DNA of 64,000 nucleotides, from the NCBI GenBank assembly GCA_937876775.1, contig CALEFA010000063.1, positions 62,001 through 126,000 on the forward strand. The letters are read 5' to 3'. The position numbers and the translations under genes were made by a program. The notes beneath the pieces were generated by a model. It searched no databases. It saw only the letters and a list, made by a program, of their open reading frames with translations, and was not told the origin of the DNA. Source of the DNA: an uncultured Rhodobiaceae bacterium (GTDB lineage: Bacteria; Pseudomonadota; Alphaproteobacteria; RS24). Below, piece after piece: positions 27,422 through 39,048 of the stretch (positions within the stretch are counted from its first letter, which is position 1; every line of letters starts with the position of its first letter).

Positions 27422-30400
27422 ATGAGTTGGACACGCGAAACCAGATTGACCGCGCTCAAGGCGCAAATCGAGGCCCGTATTCTGCTCCTCGACGGCGCGA
27501 TGGGCACAATGATTCAGCGCCATCAGCTAGATGAAGCTGCTTATCGCGGCGCCCGATTTGATAATTATCACGCGGATGTGCAGGGCAATAATGACCTGCT
27601 GTCGCTGACCCAACCAGATATAATTCGCGACATTCATGCCGCCTATCTTGAGGCTGGCAGCGATATTGTTGAAACCAACACCTTCTCGTCGACGACCATT
27701 GCTCAGGCTGATTATGACATGCAAGATCTGGCCTATGAGCTGAATGTCGAAGGCGCCAGATTGGCGCGCCAAGCTTGCGATGCCATGGAAGCTGCTGACC
27801 CCAGCCGCCCGCGTTATGTGGCTGGCGCATTGGGCCCAACCAATCGGACAGCTTCCTTGTCACCAGAGGTCAATGATCCGGGCTATCGCAATGTCAATTA
27901 TGATGAATTGCGCGACGCTTATGCTGAGGCCACACGTGGCCTGATTGAGGGCGGCGCTGATATTATTTTGGTTGAAACCATTTTTGACACGCTGAATGCC
28001 AAAGCGGCGGTGCACGCTGTGCAAGACGTGTTTGATGAGACCGGTATTACTCTGCCGTTGATGATTTCCGGCACCATTACCGACCGCTCGGGCCGCACAT
28101 TGTCAGGGCAGACGACGGAGGCGTTTTGGAATTCCTTGCGTCACGTGAAGCCTTTTGCCGTCGGCTTAAACTGCGCCTTGGGTGCCGATGAAATGCGCCC
28201 CTATGCGGCTGAAATTGCACGTATTGCCGATACTCATGTCTGTATCTATCCGAACGCCGGTCTGCCCAATGAATTTGGTGAGTACGATCAATTGGCCGAT
28301 GAAATGGCGACCATTGTGGGCGAATTTGCGGAAGCTGGATTGGTCAATATTTTGGGCGGTTGCTGCGGCACAACGCCAGAACACATTGCCGCTATTGCCA
28401 AAGCGGCGGGACAAAACAAGCCGCGCGCCATCCCGCAAATCGAGGCCAAGATGCGCTTGTCGGGTCTGGAGCCATTTACGTTGAGCGACGACATTCGGTT
28501 TGTGAATGTTGGCGAGCGGACAAATGTTACCGGCTCGGCCAAATTCCGCAAATTAATCACCGAGGGTGATTTCGACAGCGCCCTCGATGTAGCCCGTCAA
28601 CAGGTTGAGAATGGCGCGCAAATTATTGACGTCAATATGGACGAGGGCATGCTCGATAGTGAGGGGGCGATGGTGCGATTCTTGAACCTCGCCGCCACAG
28701 AGCCAGATATCGCTCGCGTGCCGGTGATGATTGACAGTTCGAAATGGTCAATTATTGAAGCCGGTTTGAAATGCGTGCAAGGCAAGTCAGTGGTCAATTC
28801 AATTTCCCTGAAAGAGGGTGAAGAGGCGTTTATAGCTCAAGCGCGCGCCTGCCAACGCTATGGCGCGGCAGTGATTGTCATGGCCTTTGACGAGGACGGA
28901 CAGGCCGATACGGAAGAACGCAAGTTTGAAATCTGCAAACGCTCTTACGATATTTTGACCCAGCAAATTGGCTTCGCGCCGGAAGATATTATTTTCGACC
29001 CGAACGTATTTGCCGTCGCCACGGGCATTGAAGAGCACAATAATTATGCCGTCGATTTCATTAATGCGACGGGGCGTATTCGTCGCGAATTGCCGGGCGC
29101 GCATGTTTCTGGCGGCGTGTCCAATGTGTCGTTTTCTTTTCGCGGCAATGAGCCGGTTCGCGAAGCCATGCATTCGGCGTTTCTCTATCACGCCATTCAG
29201 CAGGGCATGGATATGGGTATCGTCAACGCCGGTCAGTTGACGATCTATGAAGATATTGAACCGACGTTGAAGCAAGCGGTAGAAGACGTGCTGTTGAACC
29301 GGCGCGATGATGCCACCGATCAGCTATTGAATGTGGCCGAGACCTATCGCGGCCAAAAGGGGCAGGAGCGCAAGGTTGATTTATCATGGCGTGAAGAACG
29401 GGTTGAGCAACGGCTAATGCACGCGCTTGTTAATGGCATTGGCGATTATATTGAGGAAGATACTGAGGCCGTGCGCCTAACCGTCGAGCGACCGCTTCAT
29501 GTCATTGAAGGGCCATTGATGGATGGCATGAACCGCGTCGGTGATTTATTCGGCGATGGTAAAATGTTCCTACCGCAAGTGGTCAAGTCAGCCCGCGTGA
29601 TGAAACGCGCCGTGGCCTATCTTGAGCCCTTTATGGAAGCAGAAAAAGCCAGCGCCCAAGCCGATGGCTTGGCAACGTCGTCGAGCAAAGGCAAAGTGCT
29701 GATGGCGACGGTGAAGGGTGATGTGCACGATATTGGTAAGAATATCGTCGGTGTGGTTTTGCAGTGCAATAATTATGATGTCATTGATATGGGCGTGATG
29801 GTGCCAGCCGCCGATATTATCGCCCGCGCCATTGAAGAAAAAGTCGACATTATTGGCCTGTCTGGGCTGATTACCCCTAGCCTTGATGAGATGTGCCATG
29901 TGGCGGCTGAAATGCAGCGTCAGGGGCTGGATATTCCGCTATTGATTGGCGGTGCGACGACTTCGAAAGTGCATACAGCGGTCAAAATCAATCCGAATTA
30001 TCAACGCGGCCAAACGGTTTATGTCACCGATGCCAGCCGCGCCGTCGGCGTTGCCTCACAATTATTGTCCGAGACACAGAGCGACGGCTATAAAGCCGAA
30101 ATCCTGTCCGATTATTTGGCCATGGCGGAAGCCCACGCGCGTAGTCGTGAGGGTGCTGTGCGCGTGCCCATTGCTAAGGCGCGGGACAATGGGTTTCAGC
30201 CGACGCAAGCGCACGTGCCGGTGAAGCCGAGTTTTCTCGGCACCAAAGTTTTTGACGATTATAATCTCGCTGAGCTGCGTGATTATATCGACTGGACACC
30301 TTTCTTCCAAAGCTGGGATTTGCATGGTCGCTATCCGGCGATTTTGACCGATAAAGTTGTCGGTGAAGCGGCCACAGCATTGTTTGAAGATGCACAAGCC

Positions 30401-31135
30401 ATGCTCGACAAGATGATTGCCGAAAAATGGCTGACCGCCAAAGCGGTGATTGGTTTTTGGCCAGCCGCGCGCGATGGCGATGATGTGGTGGTGTATGAAG
30501 ATGACACACGCAGCAGTGAACGCGCCCGCTTGCATACAATACGCCAGCAAATGGAACGCAAAAACCGGCGGGCGAATTTTGCCTTGGCCGATTTCATTGA
30601 GCCAATCGGTGGTGCCCATGATTATATCGGCGGTTTTGCCGTGACCTCGGGTCATGGTGAAGATGACGTGGCGAAAAAATTTGAGGCAGCCGGTGACGAC
30701 TATAGCTCAATTCTGTCGAAAGCGCTTGCTGACCGCTTGGCAGAGGCCTTCGCTGAGCGCATGCATCAGCGCGTGCGGACTGAGTTTTGGGGCTATGCCG
30801 CTCAGGAAAACCTCGACAATGAGCAATTGATTGAAGAAAAATATCAGGGCATTCGACCGGCGCCCGGCTATCCGGCGCAGCCTGACCACACAGAGAAACA
30901 AACTTTATTCGCGTTGCTAGATGCCACTGAGGCAGTCGATATTACGTTGACCGAGAGCTTTGCCATGTGGCCGGGGGCGGCGGTGTCGGGGCTATATTTC
31001 AGCCATCCGGAGAGCCAGTATTTTGGTGTCGGCAAAATCGCTCGTGATCAGGTCGAAGATTATGCGGCGCGTAAAAATATGTCGGTCGAAGAATGCGAAA
31101 AATGGTTGGCGCCGATTTTATCTTATAAGGCGTAG
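27422..31135 (+). CDS. metH: Cobalamin-dependent methionine synthase
   Basis: Transfers methyl from 5-methyl-THF via cobalamin to homocysteine. 1237 aa with all four modules in one chain: homocysteine domain (about 10-330, zinc ligands C251, C314, C315), pterin-binding domain (about 350-640; [14 protein letters not shown]), cobalamin domain (about 650-890; D-V-H769-D-I-G-K-N, the His being the lower axial ligand) and AdoMet reactivation domain (about 905-1220; [21 protein letters not shown]). Two tandem ATGs at 27419 and 27422 could start it; AAAGG precedes both. No cobalamin riboswitch is visible because only 8-11 bp separate it from metF. Confidence 0.97.
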   Translation: MSWTRETRLTALKAQIEARILLLDGAMGTMIQRHQLDEAAYRGARFDNYHADVQGNNDLLSLTQPDIIRDIHAAYLEAGSDIVETNTFSSTTIAQADYDMQDLAYELNVEGARLARQACDAMEAADPSRPRYVAGALGPTNRTASLSPEVNDPGYRNVNYDELRDAYAEATRGLIEGGADIILVETIFDTLNAKAAVHAVQDVFDETGITLPLMISGTITDRSGRTLSGQTTEAFWNSLRHVKPFAVGLNCALGADEMRPYAAEIARIADTHVCIYPNAGLPNEFGEYDQLADEMATIVGEFAEAGLVNILGGCCGTTPEHIAAIAKAAGQNKPRAIPQIEAKMRLSGLEPFTLSDDIRFVNVGERTNVTGSAKFRKLITEGDFDSALDVARQQVENGAQIIDVNMDEGMLDSEGAMVRFLNLAATEPDIARVPVMIDSSKWSIIEAGLKCVQGKSVVNSISLKEGEEAFIAQARACQRYGAAVIVMAFDEDGQADTEERKFEICKRSYDILTQQIGFAPEDIIFDPNVFAVATGIEEHNNYAVDFINATGRIRRELPGAHVSGGVSNVSFSFRGNEPVREAMHSAFLYHAIQQGMDMGIVNAGQLTIYEDIEPTLKQAVEDVLLNRRDDATDQLLNVAETYRGQKGQERKVDLSWREERVEQRLMHALVNGIGDYIEEDTEAVRLTVERPLHVIEGPLMDGMNRVGDLFGDGKMFLPQVVKSARVMKRAVAYLEPFMEAEKASAQADGLATSSSKGKVLMATVKGDVHDIGKNIVGVVLQCNNYDVIDMGVMVPAADIIARAIEEKVDIIGLSGLITPSLDEMCHVAAEMQRQGLDIPLLIGGATTSKVHTAVKINPNYQRGQTVYVTDASRAVGVASQLLSETQSDGYKAEILSDYLAMAEAHARSREGAVRVPIAKARDNGFQPTQAHVPVKPSFLGTKVFDDYNLAELRDYIDWTPFFQSWDLHGRYPAILTDKVVGEAATALFEDAQAMLDKMIAEKWLTAKAVIGFWPAARDGDDVVVYEDDTRSSERARLHTIRQQMERKNRRANFALADFIEPIGGAHDYIGGFAVTSGHGEDDVAKKFEAAGDDYSSILSKALADRLAEAFAERMHQRVRTEFWGYAAQENLDNEQLIEEKYQGIRPAPGYPAQPDHTEKQTLFALLDATEAVDITLTESFAMWPGAAVSGLYFSHPESQYFGVGKIARDQVEDYAARKNMSVEECEKWLAPILSYKA

Positions 31136-31213
31136 TGGGTTTCAGAACGAAGTCGCTCGAAAATTCACGCAGACTCGTCTAAGATTAAAGCCAATATTAA
31201 CCACGGAGTGCCA

Positions 31214-31912
31214 ATGTCTATATGGGGCAAAATCGCCGGACTCGCCGCTGGCTATGCCATTGGCGGTGTGCCAGGCGCGCTTGTCGGCGCATTGGCAGGG
31301 CATTTCACGCTGGATCGGCTGAATGACAGCCAAGTGGTGTTCACCATTGCGCTGATTTCGCTTGCCGCCAAAATGACCCGCGCTGATGGTGTTGTTTCAC
31401 CGATTGAAATTCAGGCAGTGCAAAACGTGTTGCGCGTGCCCGACAGCGAAAAGGCGAATATGCAGCGGGTGTTCCAATTGGCGCAAGAAGACGTCGCCGG
31501 TTTCGATACTTACGCCCGCCAAGTTGCTTCAATATATGCCGATAGTCCGCAAGTGTTGGAAGATGTGCTGGATGTGTTGTTTTATATCGCTTATGCCGAC
31601 GGCCAATTGCACCCAGCCGAATTGCAATTCTTGCAAATCGTCGCAGATATTTTTGCCATTGAAAAAAGCACATTTGACAGCGTTCAGGCGCGTCACGACG
31701 GCAGTGTGCAAGACCCCTATGTGGTGCTTGACGTCGACCGTCATGCCGATGATGCGACGGTGCGCGCGGCTTGGTTGTCGGCGGTGCGCAATAATCACCC
31801 CGATCAATTACAGGCGCGCGGTATGCCGCCAGAGATGATACATATAGCAACCGCCCGCATGGCAGCGATCAATGATGCGTGGCGAATTATTAGCAAGGAG
31901 CGCGGCGTATGA
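31214..31912 (+). CDS. DjlA-like TerB/J-domain protein
   Basis: A 232-aa protein with a Gly/Ala-rich hydrophobic N-terminus (residues 7-30, [21 protein letters not shown]) that may insert in the membrane. A TerB-like helical domain follows (about 45-150, with [21 protein letters not shown] and [14 protein letters not shown]). A C-terminal J domain carries the H195-P-D197 motif. This order is that of DjlA, a membrane co-chaperone stimulating DnaK. The ATG at 31214 is chosen because GGAG lies 5 bp upstream, although a GTG two codons earlier is in frame. The stop overlaps rpiA by 4 bp. Confidence 0.82.
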   Translation: MSIWGKIAGLAAGYAIGGVPGALVGALAGHFTLDRLNDSQVVFTIALISLAAKMTRADGVVSPIEIQAVQNVLRVPDSEKANMQRVFQLAQEDVAGFDTYARQVASIYADSPQVLEDVLDVLFYIAYADGQLHPAELQFLQIVADIFAIEKSTFDSVQARHDGSVQDPYVVLDVDRHADDATVRAAWLSAVRNNHPDQLQARGMPPEMIHIATARMAAINDAWRIISKERGV

Positions 31913-32643
31913 GTGACACTGATTGGCAAGCCAAACTATTGGCCCCAACCGATCCGGTTGAGGTGATGAAGCAAAAAGCCGCTTTGCGCGCCTTAGAGCA
32001 GGTGAAGTCGGGCATGAAACTGGGACTGGGTACCGGCTCAACCGCACGTTATTTTGTTGATGGTCTGGGGGCAAAGGTCGCTCATGGCTTGCAGGTCATT
32101 TGCGTACCAACGTCTGAGGCGACACGGGCGCAGGCGGAAAGCTTGAATATTCCGCTGGCTGAATTGGGCGATTTACAACGCCTCGATCTGACGGTCGACG
32201 GAGCTGATGAAATGGACGCGCATTTGCGCTTGGTCAAAGGCGGGGGCGGGGCGTTACTGCGCGAGAAAATCGTCGCGGCCGCCTCTAATGCGATGATTGT
32301 CATCGCCGATGATAGCAAGCTGGTCGATAACCTCGGCGCCTTTGCCTTGCCGGTGGAGGTCAACATGTTCGCGCATCAGGCAACGGCGCAAGCGATTGCC
32401 GATGTGTTGCACCAAACCGGCAATGCTGGCGACATTACATTGCGCGGCGGGGCGGACGCTTTTGTCACCGATGGTGGCCATTATATTTATGATTGCGATC
32501 TCGGGCGGGTAAACAATATTGAACAATTGGCGTCAGCATTGCTGAATGTCCCCGGGGTTGTTGAACACGGACTGTTTCTGGGCTATGCCACGGCAGCCGT
32601 TTTGGCCGGTTCAGACGGTTTACAGGAAGTAGGAAAATTATGA
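31909..32643 (+). CDS. rpiA: Ribose-5-phosphate isomerase A
   Basis: Interconverts ribose-5-phosphate and ribulose-5-phosphate in the pentose phosphate pathway. 244 aa, slightly long because of a 20-aa N-terminal extension. Signatures are [26 protein letters not shown] and [12 protein letters not shown], which includes catalytic acid and lysine residues. It overlaps its neighbours by 4 bp (ATGA) on both sides, so it is translationally coupled to the J-domain gene and gor. Confidence 0.95.
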   Translation: MSDTDWQAKLLAPTDPVEVMKQKAALRALEQVKSGMKLGLGTGSTARYFVDGLGAKVAHGLQVICVPTSEATRAQAESLNIPLAELGDLQRLDLTVDGADEMDAHLRLVKGGGGALLREKIVAAASNAMIVIADDSKLVDNLGAFALPVEVNMFAHQATAQAIADVLHQTGNAGDITLRGGADAFVTDGGHYIYDCDLGRVNNIEQLASALLNVPGVVEHGLFLGYATAAVLAGSDGLQEVGKL

Positions 32644-33986
32644 GTTATGATTACGATCTCTTTGTCATTGGCGCTGGCAGTGGCGGCGTGCGCGCAGCGC
32701 GGATGAGTGCCTCTTACGGTGCCAAAGTCGCCATTGCCGAAGAATATCGTGTTGGCGGCACATGCGTGATCCGCGGCTGTGTTCCCAAAAAACTATTCGT
32801 TTATGCCAGCCATTTTGCTGAGGAATTTGAGCAAGCGGCTGGCTTTGGCTGGCAGGTCGGCGCCAGTCATTTTGATTGGCCAACCTTGATTGCCAATAAA
32901 GACGCTGAGATTAATCGGTTGAACGGCATATATATTCGTAATTTGGAAGCCAGCGGCGTAGAGATTCTCAATGGTCGTGCGGTGCTCAAAGACGCCCACA
33001 CAGTGCTTCTCGATGGCCGCGAAATCAGCGCCAAATATATTTTGGTGGCGGTCGGCGCCACGCCGTTTATGCCGCAAATTGATGGCATCGAACACGCCAT
33101 TAGCTCTAATGAAGCCTTTCATATAGAAGCTTTACCGCGCGATATTATTGTTGTTGGCGGTGGTTACATTGCCGTCGAATTCGCCGGCATTTTTAATGGC
33201 CTTGGGGTTAACACCACATTGGTTTATCGCGGGGAAGAAATTTTGCGCGGCTTCGACAATGAAGTGCGTGAGCATTTGCACGCCGAAATGGTGAAAAAAG
33301 GCGTGAACATCAAAACTGAGAGCGATATTGCCGCCATCACGCCACAGGCAGACGGCTATCAGGTCAGTTTTGCCGATGGAAGTCAGCAGACCACTGGTCT
33401 GGTTATGTATGCCACCGGTCGGGTGCCGAAAACCCAAGAGCTTGGGCTTGAGGATGCCGGCATCGAAACTGGTCAGCGCGGCGAAATTCTCGTCGATGCG
33501 CGTTCGCAGACAAATATTGGCAATATTTATGCTGTTGGTGATGTCACCGAGCGGGCGCAATTGACCCCTGTGGCCATTCGCGAGGGCGCGGCTTTTGCCG
33601 AGACTGTGTTTAATGATAATCCGCAACAGGTGGATCATTCGCTAATTCCGACGGCAGTGTTTTCGCAACCGCCGATTGGCACCATTGGTATGGGCGAGGA
33701 AGAAGCGCAAGCTGCTGGCCTGGATTTTGATGTTTATGCCACCACTTTCCGCGCGATGAAAAACACCTTATCGGGGAGTGAAGAGAAAACCTTGATGAAA
33801 TTATTGGTTGAAAAAGCCAGTGATAAAATTATCGGCTTGCATATTGTTGGCCCCGATAGTGGCGAGATGATTCAAGCTTTCGGCGTGGCTGTGACCATGG
33901 GCGCGACAAAGGCGCAATTTGATGCCACCATTGCCGTGCATCCGACAGCCGCCGAGGAATTAGTGACCTTTAAGCAACCGCGATAG
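32640..33986 (+). CDS. gor: Glutathione-disulfide reductase
   Basis: FAD/NADPH enzyme restoring GSH. 448 aa, the typical length. FAD fold G11-A-G-S-G-G16, redox pair C42-x4-C47 in [17 protein letters not shown] fold [13 protein letters not shown], and the C-terminal H-P-T-A-A-E-E that supplies the catalytic His to the partner subunit. [10 protein letters not shown] distinguishes it from dihydrolipoamide dehydrogenase (which has NVGC). AGGAAAATT precedes the start, which overlaps the rpiA stop. Confidence 0.95.
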   Translation: MSYDYDLFVIGAGSGGVRAARMSASYGAKVAIAEEYRVGGTCVIRGCVPKKLFVYASHFAEEFEQAAGFGWQVGASHFDWPTLIANKDAEINRLNGIYIRNLEASGVEILNGRAVLKDAHTVLLDGREISAKYILVAVGATPFMPQIDGIEHAISSNEAFHIEALPRDIIVVGGGYIAVEFAGIFNGLGVNTTLVYRGEEILRGFDNEVREHLHAEMVKKGVNIKTESDIAAITPQADGYQVSFADGSQQTTGLVMYATGRVPKTQELGLEDAGIETGQRGEILVDARSQTNIGNIYAVGDVTERAQLTPVAIREGAAFAETVFNDNPQQVDHSLIPTAVFSQPPIGTIGMGEEEAQAAGLDFDVYATTFRAMKNTLSGSEEKTLMKLLVEKASDKIIGLHIVGPDSGEMIQAFGVAVTMGATKAQFDATIAVHPTAAEELVTFKQPR

Positions 33987-33994
33987 GCGTTATT

Positions 33995-34783
33995 TTGATT
34001 AAAAATTTGAAAAATATCAGTTCACGATTGCCGCGGCGAAACCGCCCGCCGCGCATTGGCCATAGTTTTGAGGCCGATAAGGTTGCATGGCCGCTCAGGA
34101 TAATCGGTAAGTTTGTGACTTTGTATATTCATTTGGTCGAAGCGACAACGCAGGCTCATATCGCCGGAGATGGCCCGCTTAATCGTTTGCAATTGGAAAA
34201 CAAACCAATTGTTTTGCTGCTCTGGCATGGCCGCAATTTTCAGGGCATCCCAATAGGGCGCTATTTTCACCGGCCAATTTCGGCCCTGACCTCGCGGAGC
34301 CGAGACGGGGCGATTATTGCCAATATCATTAAGCCGTTTGGCTTTGGTGCCATTCAAGGTTCCGGCACTGGCGCGGCGGCTAATAAAGCCACTAATCCGC
34401 GCAAACGTGGGGCGCAGGCGTTTCGTACCATGTTGAACCATTTGAAAGCGGGCGAAATTGTGCTGGCGACGGCCGATGTGCCGCCGGGGCCAGTGTTTGA
34501 AACCGGCCCGGGGATGGTGCGTTTGGCGGCCAAAGCGGGGGCCGCGATTATTCCAATCGGTGTTTGCTACAAGCCGGAGTTGCCGATTTTAGGGACATGG
34601 GACAAATCGCACTTGCCGCTCCCGTTTGGTCAGCGCGCGATGGTTTTCGGAGAACCGATTTATTTTGCCGCTGATGCCACAGGCGAGGCGTTATCCGAGG
34701 CGCAAAAGCAAGTTGATGCGGCGATTGCCAAAGCGCAAACTGAGGCGGCGTTGATATTGGGCAAAAAACCGTTAGCTGATTAG
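33995..34783 (+). CDS. DUF374-type lysophospholipid acyltransferase
   Basis: A 262-aa protein of the DUF374 group within the PlsC-like acyltransferase superfamily. The catalytic region is LLLWHGRNFQGI, followed by the family motifs SRSRDGAIIANIIKPFGF, TADVPPGPVFETGPGMVRLAAKAGA and PIGVCYKP. It probably acylates a lysophospholipid or lipid A-like substrate at the inner membrane, which is inferred. No in-frame ATG lies near the N-terminus, so a TTG start at 33995 is used. It is the last gene of the J-domain-rpiA-gor unit and ends 3 bp from the convergent DAHP synthase. Confidence 0.82.
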   Translation: MIKNLKNISSRLPRRNRPPRIGHSFEADKVAWPLRIIGKFVTLYIHLVEATTQAHIAGDGPLNRLQLENKPIVLLLWHGRNFQGIPIGRYFHRPISALTSRSRDGAIIANIIKPFGFGAIQGSGTGAAANKATNPRKRGAQAFRTMLNHLKAGEIVLATADVPPGPVFETGPGMVRLAAKAGAAIIPIGVCYKPELPILGTWDKSHLPLPFGQRAMVFGEPIYFAADATGEALSEAQKQVDAAIAKAQTEAALILGKKPLAD

Positions 34784-34786
34784 CCC

Positions 34787-36133
34787 TTACTTGTTGCCCA
34801 GACCTTCAGCAATCAAAAATGCCAACTCCAGTGCTTGCGAGCCATTCAACCGTGGGTCGCAATGCGTGTGATATCGGCTCGACAAATCTTCCTCTGAAAT
34901 TTCCTGCGCGCCCCCCAAACATTCGGTGACATTCTGGCCGGTCATTTCAAAGTGAATACCACCCGCGTGCGTGCCCTCGGCCTTATGCACTGCCATAAAG
35001 CTTTGCACTTCGGTCAAAATCATATCTACGGGGCGGGTCTTATAGCCATTCGAGGCTTTAATCGTATTGCCATGCATTGGGTCGCAAGACCAAACAACTT
35101 TGCGGCCCTCGGCTTGCACTTTTTGAATTAGCGCCGGCAAATGCTTTTCAACATTATCATGCCCAAAGCGGGCGATCAGCGTAATCCGGCCCGGCTCATT
35201 TTCTGGGTTCAGCTTGTCGAGCAAGGTAATCAATTCATCAGGTGCCAAAGATGGGCCGCACTTCAAACCAATTGGATTTTTTACGCCCGATAAAAACTCG
35301 ACATGGGCGCCGTCCGGTTGGCGTGTGCGATCGCCAATCCACAACATATGCGCCGATGTATCGTAATAATCGCCACTGGTGCTGTCGAGGCGGGTCAGCG
35401 CTTGTTCATAGCCTAGCAATAGCGCTTCATGGCTGGTGAAGAAATCGACCATGCTCATTTGCGGCGCCGTAGCACTCGAAATGCCGCAAGCCGCCATAAA
35501 TGCCATTGCTTGATCAATTTGCCCTGCCAATTCTTCGTAGCGCGCGCCTTGCGGGCCGTCGGCGACAAAGTCTTGGTTCCAGCGGTGCACTTCGGCCAAA
35601 TCAGCATAACCGCCCTTAGCGAAAGCCCGCAGCAGGTTGAGCGTTGAGGCAGCCTGACGATAGGCAGAAATCTGCCGCTGTGGATCGGGCACCCGATCGG
35701 CGGCATTAAAATCAATACCGTTGATAATATCACCGCGATAGCTTGGTAATTCGACGCCATCAATCACTTCCGTATCGGCCGAACGTGGCTTGGCGAACTG
35801 GCCAGCCATGCGACCGACTTTGATAACAGGCAGTTGACCGCCGAAAGTCAGAACAATCGACATTTGCAGCAGAACGCGGAAAGTGTCGCGAATATTGTCG
35901 GCATGATGTTCAGCAAAACTCTCGGCGCAATCGCCACCTTGCAGCAAAAACGCGCGGCCTTCGCAGACTTCAGCCAGTTGTGCTTTCAGATTGCGGGCTT
36001 CACCGGCGAACACCAAAGGCGGAAACGACTTAAGTCGCTCCTCGACAGAAGTAAGCTCTTCTTGGCTTTGATAATTCGGTACTTGCTTGATTGGAAAATC
36101 ACGCCAGCTTTGCAGAGTCCAGTTTTTTGTCAT
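34787..36133 (-). CDS. 3-deoxy-7-phosphoheptulonate synthase, class II
   Basis: First step of the shikimate pathway, condensing PEP with erythrose-4-phosphate. 448 aa and of the plant-type class II family (DAHP_synth_2). Marks are WSRDFP-like [15 protein letters not shown] at the start, [39 protein letters not shown] and [20 protein letters not shown]. The first 20 residues show no targeting signal. It is downstream of nothing on its strand except the oxidoreductase gene 116 bp upstream, so it likely has its own promoter. Confidence 0.95.
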   Translation of the reverse strand: MTKNWTLQSWRDFPIKQVPNYQSQEELTSVEERLKSFPPLVFAGEARNLKAQLAEVCEGRAFLLQGGDCAESFAEHHADNIRDTFRVLLQMSIVLTFGGQLPVIKVGRMAGQFAKPRSADTEVIDGVELPSYRGDIINGIDFNAADRVPDPQRQISAYRQAASTLNLLRAFAKGGYADLAEVHRWNQDFVADGPQGARYEELAGQIDQAMAFMAACGISSATAPQMSMVDFFTSHEALLLGYEQALTRLDSTSGDYYDTSAHMLWIGDRTRQPDGAHVEFLSGVKNPIGLKCGPSLAPDELITLLDKLNPENEPGRITLIARFGHDNVEKHLPALIQKVQAEGRKVVWSCDPMHGNTIKASNGYKTRPVDMILTEVQSFMAVHKAEGTHAGGIHFEMTGQNVTECLGGAQEISEEDLSSRYHTHCDPRLNGSQALELAFLIAEGLGNK

Positions 36134-36249
36134 TGTCTTGCTTTCATATTATTCAGTCGCCTGATATACGGATTTTGCGGGCAAAAGGGAAGCCTTTAGG
36201 CCGCGATGATGAGAATTTAACAGAAATTTATTACAATGGTTAACGCTAG

Positions 36250-37260
36250 TTAGCTTAATTGAATAAGGCGGCGGCCATGATTATTGCCGCTAAACAGACC
36301 AATAAACGCTTGCGGTGCGCCTTCAATCCCTTGGCTGATGTCTTCGCTATAGACCAGCGAGCCAGCGCGAATGAGCTTGGCCATCTCTGCCTGCGCATCG
36401 GTGAAACGATTGGCGTAATCATAAACCACCAATCCAGCCATGCTCAACCGATGGGTGATGAACGGCGTCGTGTGGCGAATGCCCACTGGTGTTGGGCGGT
36501 TATATTCAGAAATCTGCCCGGAAACGACAATCCGCCCGCGTATCCGCATATTGACAATCGCCGCGTCGAGCATATCGCCGCCGACATTGTCGAAATAAAT
36601 ATCGACGCCATCCGGGCAGGCGTTTTTAATCGCCTCAACCAAATCAGTCTCGGCTTTATAGTCAATGACTTTGTCAAACCCCAATTGCGAGACATAACGA
36701 CATTTATCTTCGCCGCCAGCAATGCCAACCACATTCAGTCCCATGGATTTAGCCAATTGGCCGGTGGTCGCCCCAACCGGCCCAGCGGCTGATGAAATGA
36801 CAATTGTTTCGCCGCTTTTTGGGTGCCCCAAATCGTGCAACCCAAACCATGCTGTCAGGCCCGGCACACCCAAAATGCCAATGGCCGCCGTCATGCGCAC
36901 CTGCTCATCAAATAGGTCAGGGTCTAGTTTTTGTAGCCCACGGTCGCCATGCACCAACCCTTGTGCCCAGCCAAGCCCGCCCATCACCATATCGCCAACC
37001 GCATAGCGTGATGATGTGCTTTCAACAATCTCGCCAATGCCCGCGCTTTCAATCACATTGCCCAAGGGAAGGGCGGCGGCATAGCTATCACCATTCAGGC
37101 GAGAACGCATGCCAGGATCGACGGAAAAGAAATGCGTTTTAATGCGCACTTGATTGTCTTTAAGATCCGGTAAGTCATGCTCGACCAAGGCAAAGCAATC
37201 CTCGGTTGGAACAGCCTCTGGCCGCTTGTTCAGTGTCCATTGTTTGATCGTCCGGTTCAT
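36250..37260 (-). CDS. NADP-dependent medium-chain oxidoreductase (CurA/leukotriene B4 dehydrogenase-like)
   Basis: A 336-aa zinc-free member of the medium-chain dehydrogenase/reductase family, close to curcumin/alkenal reductases. Residues 1-130 form the GroES-like catalytic domain (FSVDPGMRSRLNGDSYAAALPLG). The Rossmann fold follows with VISSAAGPVGATTGQLAKSMG and the family-typical VDIYFDNVGGDMLDAAI. It likely reduces alpha,beta-unsaturated carbonyls with NADPH; the physiological substrate is unknown. AAAGGAG precedes ATG 37260. It is divergent from nadE. Confidence 0.88.
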   Translation of the reverse strand: MNRTIKQWTLNKRPEAVPTEDCFALVEHDLPDLKDNQVRIKTHFFSVDPGMRSRLNGDSYAAALPLGNVIESAGIGEIVESTSSRYAVGDMVMGGLGWAQGLVHGDRGLQKLDPDLFDEQVRMTAAIGILGVPGLTAWFGLHDLGHPKSGETIVISSAAGPVGATTGQLAKSMGLNVVGIAGGEDKCRYVSQLGFDKVIDYKAETDLVEAIKNACPDGVDIYFDNVGGDMLDAAIVNMRIRGRIVVSGQISEYNRPTPVGIRHTTPFITHRLSMAGLVVYDYANRFTDAQAEMAKLIRAGSLVYSEDISQGIEGAPQAFIGLFSGNNHGRRLIQLS

Positions 37261-37335
37261 GGCTATCTCCTTTTGTCATAAAGATTAATTATCTTGCTGC
37301 CATATGCAAGCACAGAGCTTGTTCACAAGGCCAGC

Positions 37336-37353
37336 ACGCGCTACATAGCGTGT
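37336..37353. promoter_or_regulatory. Imperfect palindrome abutting the nadE start codon
   Basis: ACGCGCTA-CA-TAGCGTGT: eight-base arms with one mismatch (a G-T in RNA) around a 2-bp centre, ending directly before ATG 37354. It occupies the place of a ribosome-binding site, and none is visible. It could be a repressor operator or an RNA hairpin that limits nadE translation. Confidence 0.4.
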
Positions 37354-39021
37354 ATGACAATTGGCAAGAAAAGCTTAACTTTGGTAATGGCCCAGCTCAA
37401 CCCGACGGTTGGTGCGCTGGCGGCTAATGCCGACTTATTGCGCGCTTGCCGTGCGGCTCACACCGATGCCGATGTGATTATTGCTGGTGAGCTTTTTCTG
37501 ACCGGTTATCCGCCTGAGGATTTAGTGCTCAAACGCGCCTTTGTCGCGCAAATCGCCGAGGTGGCGGCGGCGCTGGTTGAGGAAACAAAAGACGGCGGCC
37601 CAGCTTTAATCTTTGGTCTGCCAACGCTAGAAAATGGCCAGCTCTATAATAGTGTGATGGTTGCCGATGGCGGCCAAGCCAGTGTCCGCCACAAACATCA
37701 TTTGCCTAATTACGCGGTGTTTGATGAAAAGCGCCTGTTCTCGTCTGGCCCGCTTCCGGCATCGGTTGAGTTGCGTGGCCTGCGCGTGGGCTTGCCAATT
37801 TGCGAAGATATTTGGTTTACCGATGTCGTCGGGCATTTAGCCAGCCAAGGCGTCGATGTTTTGATTTCGCCAAATGGCTCACCTTTTGAGCGCGGCAAAC
37901 ATGAAAAACGTCTGCACCATGCCCGCCAACGCGCGTCGCAATCAGGTTTGCCTTTGGTCTACGTCAATCAGTTTGGCGGGCAAGACGAATTGGTCTTTGA
38001 CGGCGGCAGTTTTGCCATTAATGGCGATGGTGCGCTGGCCGTGCAGCAACCGGTCTGGCAGTCGGTAAGCGCGCGCATCACCTTGCAACAGCAAGCCGAT
38101 GAAAGTTGGCAAATTGCTGCCGAGACTTTGGCCGAGCATCCGCCAGAGGACGAACAAATATACGCTGCCGCCGTTTTGGGCTTGCGCGATTATGTAGAAA
38201 AAAACCGTTTCCCGGGGGTTCTTCTTGGCCTGTCGGGTGGCATTGATAGCGCCATATGTGCGGCGATGGCGGTGGATGCGCTGGGCGCGTCGCGTGTGCA
38301 TTGCATTATGCTGCCGTCGCAATACACCAGCCAAGCCAGTCTTGATGACGCCGCAGCTTGCGCCAAGGCTCTCGGCGTCAAACTCGACACAATTTCAATC
38401 GCCGATCCGGTGCAGGGCGTCGAAAACGCCTTGCAGGCCTTATTTGCTGGCACTTCGCCTGATTTGACCGAAGAGAATATTCAGTCGCGTTTGCGTGGCA
38501 CTTTACTGATGGCGGTGTCGAATAAGTTTGGCTCCATGGTTATCACCACCGGCAATAAGTCTGAAGTCTCGGTTGGTTATGCGACGCTCTATGGCGATAT
38601 GAACGGTGGCTATAATCCGATTAAAGATATTTATAAAACCGAAGTTTTTGCCCTGTCGCGTTGGCGCAATGAGCATCAGCCAATCAACGGCTTGGGCCCG
38701 GCTGGTGAGGTTATTCCCAACGCCATTATTGACAAGCCGCCGAGCGCTGAACTGCGGCCCGACCAAAAAGATGAAGACAGTCTGCCACCCTATGAGGTGC
38801 TCGACGATATCTTGTTTGCTTTGGTTGAGGATGAGCTTGGGGTTGATGAAATTATCGCCCGCGGGCATGATGCAGAAATTGTAAAGCGCATTGAGCATTT
38901 ATTGTATATTTCAGAATATAAACGGCGTCAGGCTGCTCCTGGCGCTAAAATTGGACATCGTAATTTTGGTCGCGACCGTCGCTACCCGATTACCAATGGT
39001 TTCCGTGACGCAAGCTTATAA
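37354..39021 (+). CDS. nadE: Glutamine-dependent NAD+ synthetase
   Basis: Last step of NAD synthesis. 555 aa with an N-terminal nitrilase-like glutaminase domain (about 5-255; GELFLTGYPPEDL with the Glu, then a Lys and the Cys of GLPICEDIWF) and a C-terminal synthetase domain (about 275-555) with the ATP loop S294-G-G-I-D-S299 and ITTGNKSEVSVGYATLYGDMNGG. The frame is open 60 bp upstream; ATG 37354 gives the standard MxxxxxLxLVMAQLNPTVG start, although no ribosome-binding site precedes it. gltX follows after 27 bp. Confidence 0.95.
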   Translation: MTIGKKSLTLVMAQLNPTVGALAANADLLRACRAAHTDADVIIAGELFLTGYPPEDLVLKRAFVAQIAEVAAALVEETKDGGPALIFGLPTLENGQLYNSVMVADGGQASVRHKHHLPNYAVFDEKRLFSSGPLPASVELRGLRVGLPICEDIWFTDVVGHLASQGVDVLISPNGSPFERGKHEKRLHHARQRASQSGLPLVYVNQFGGQDELVFDGGSFAINGDGALAVQQPVWQSVSARITLQQQADESWQIAAETLAEHPPEDEQIYAAAVLGLRDYVEKNRFPGVLLGLSGGIDSAICAAMAVDALGASRVHCIMLPSQYTSQASLDDAAACAKALGVKLDTISIADPVQGVENALQALFAGTSPDLTEENIQSRLRGTLLMAVSNKFGSMVITTGNKSEVSVGYATLYGDMNGGYNPIKDIYKTEVFALSRWRNEHQPINGLGPAGEVIPNAIIDKPPSAELRPDQKDEDSLPPYEVLDDILFALVEDELGVDEIIARGHDAEIVKRIEHLLYISEYKRRQAAPGAKIGHRNFGRDRRYPITNGFRDASL

Positions 39022-39048
39022 GCTGCTGGTGAGTTGAAGAGAGATTTT

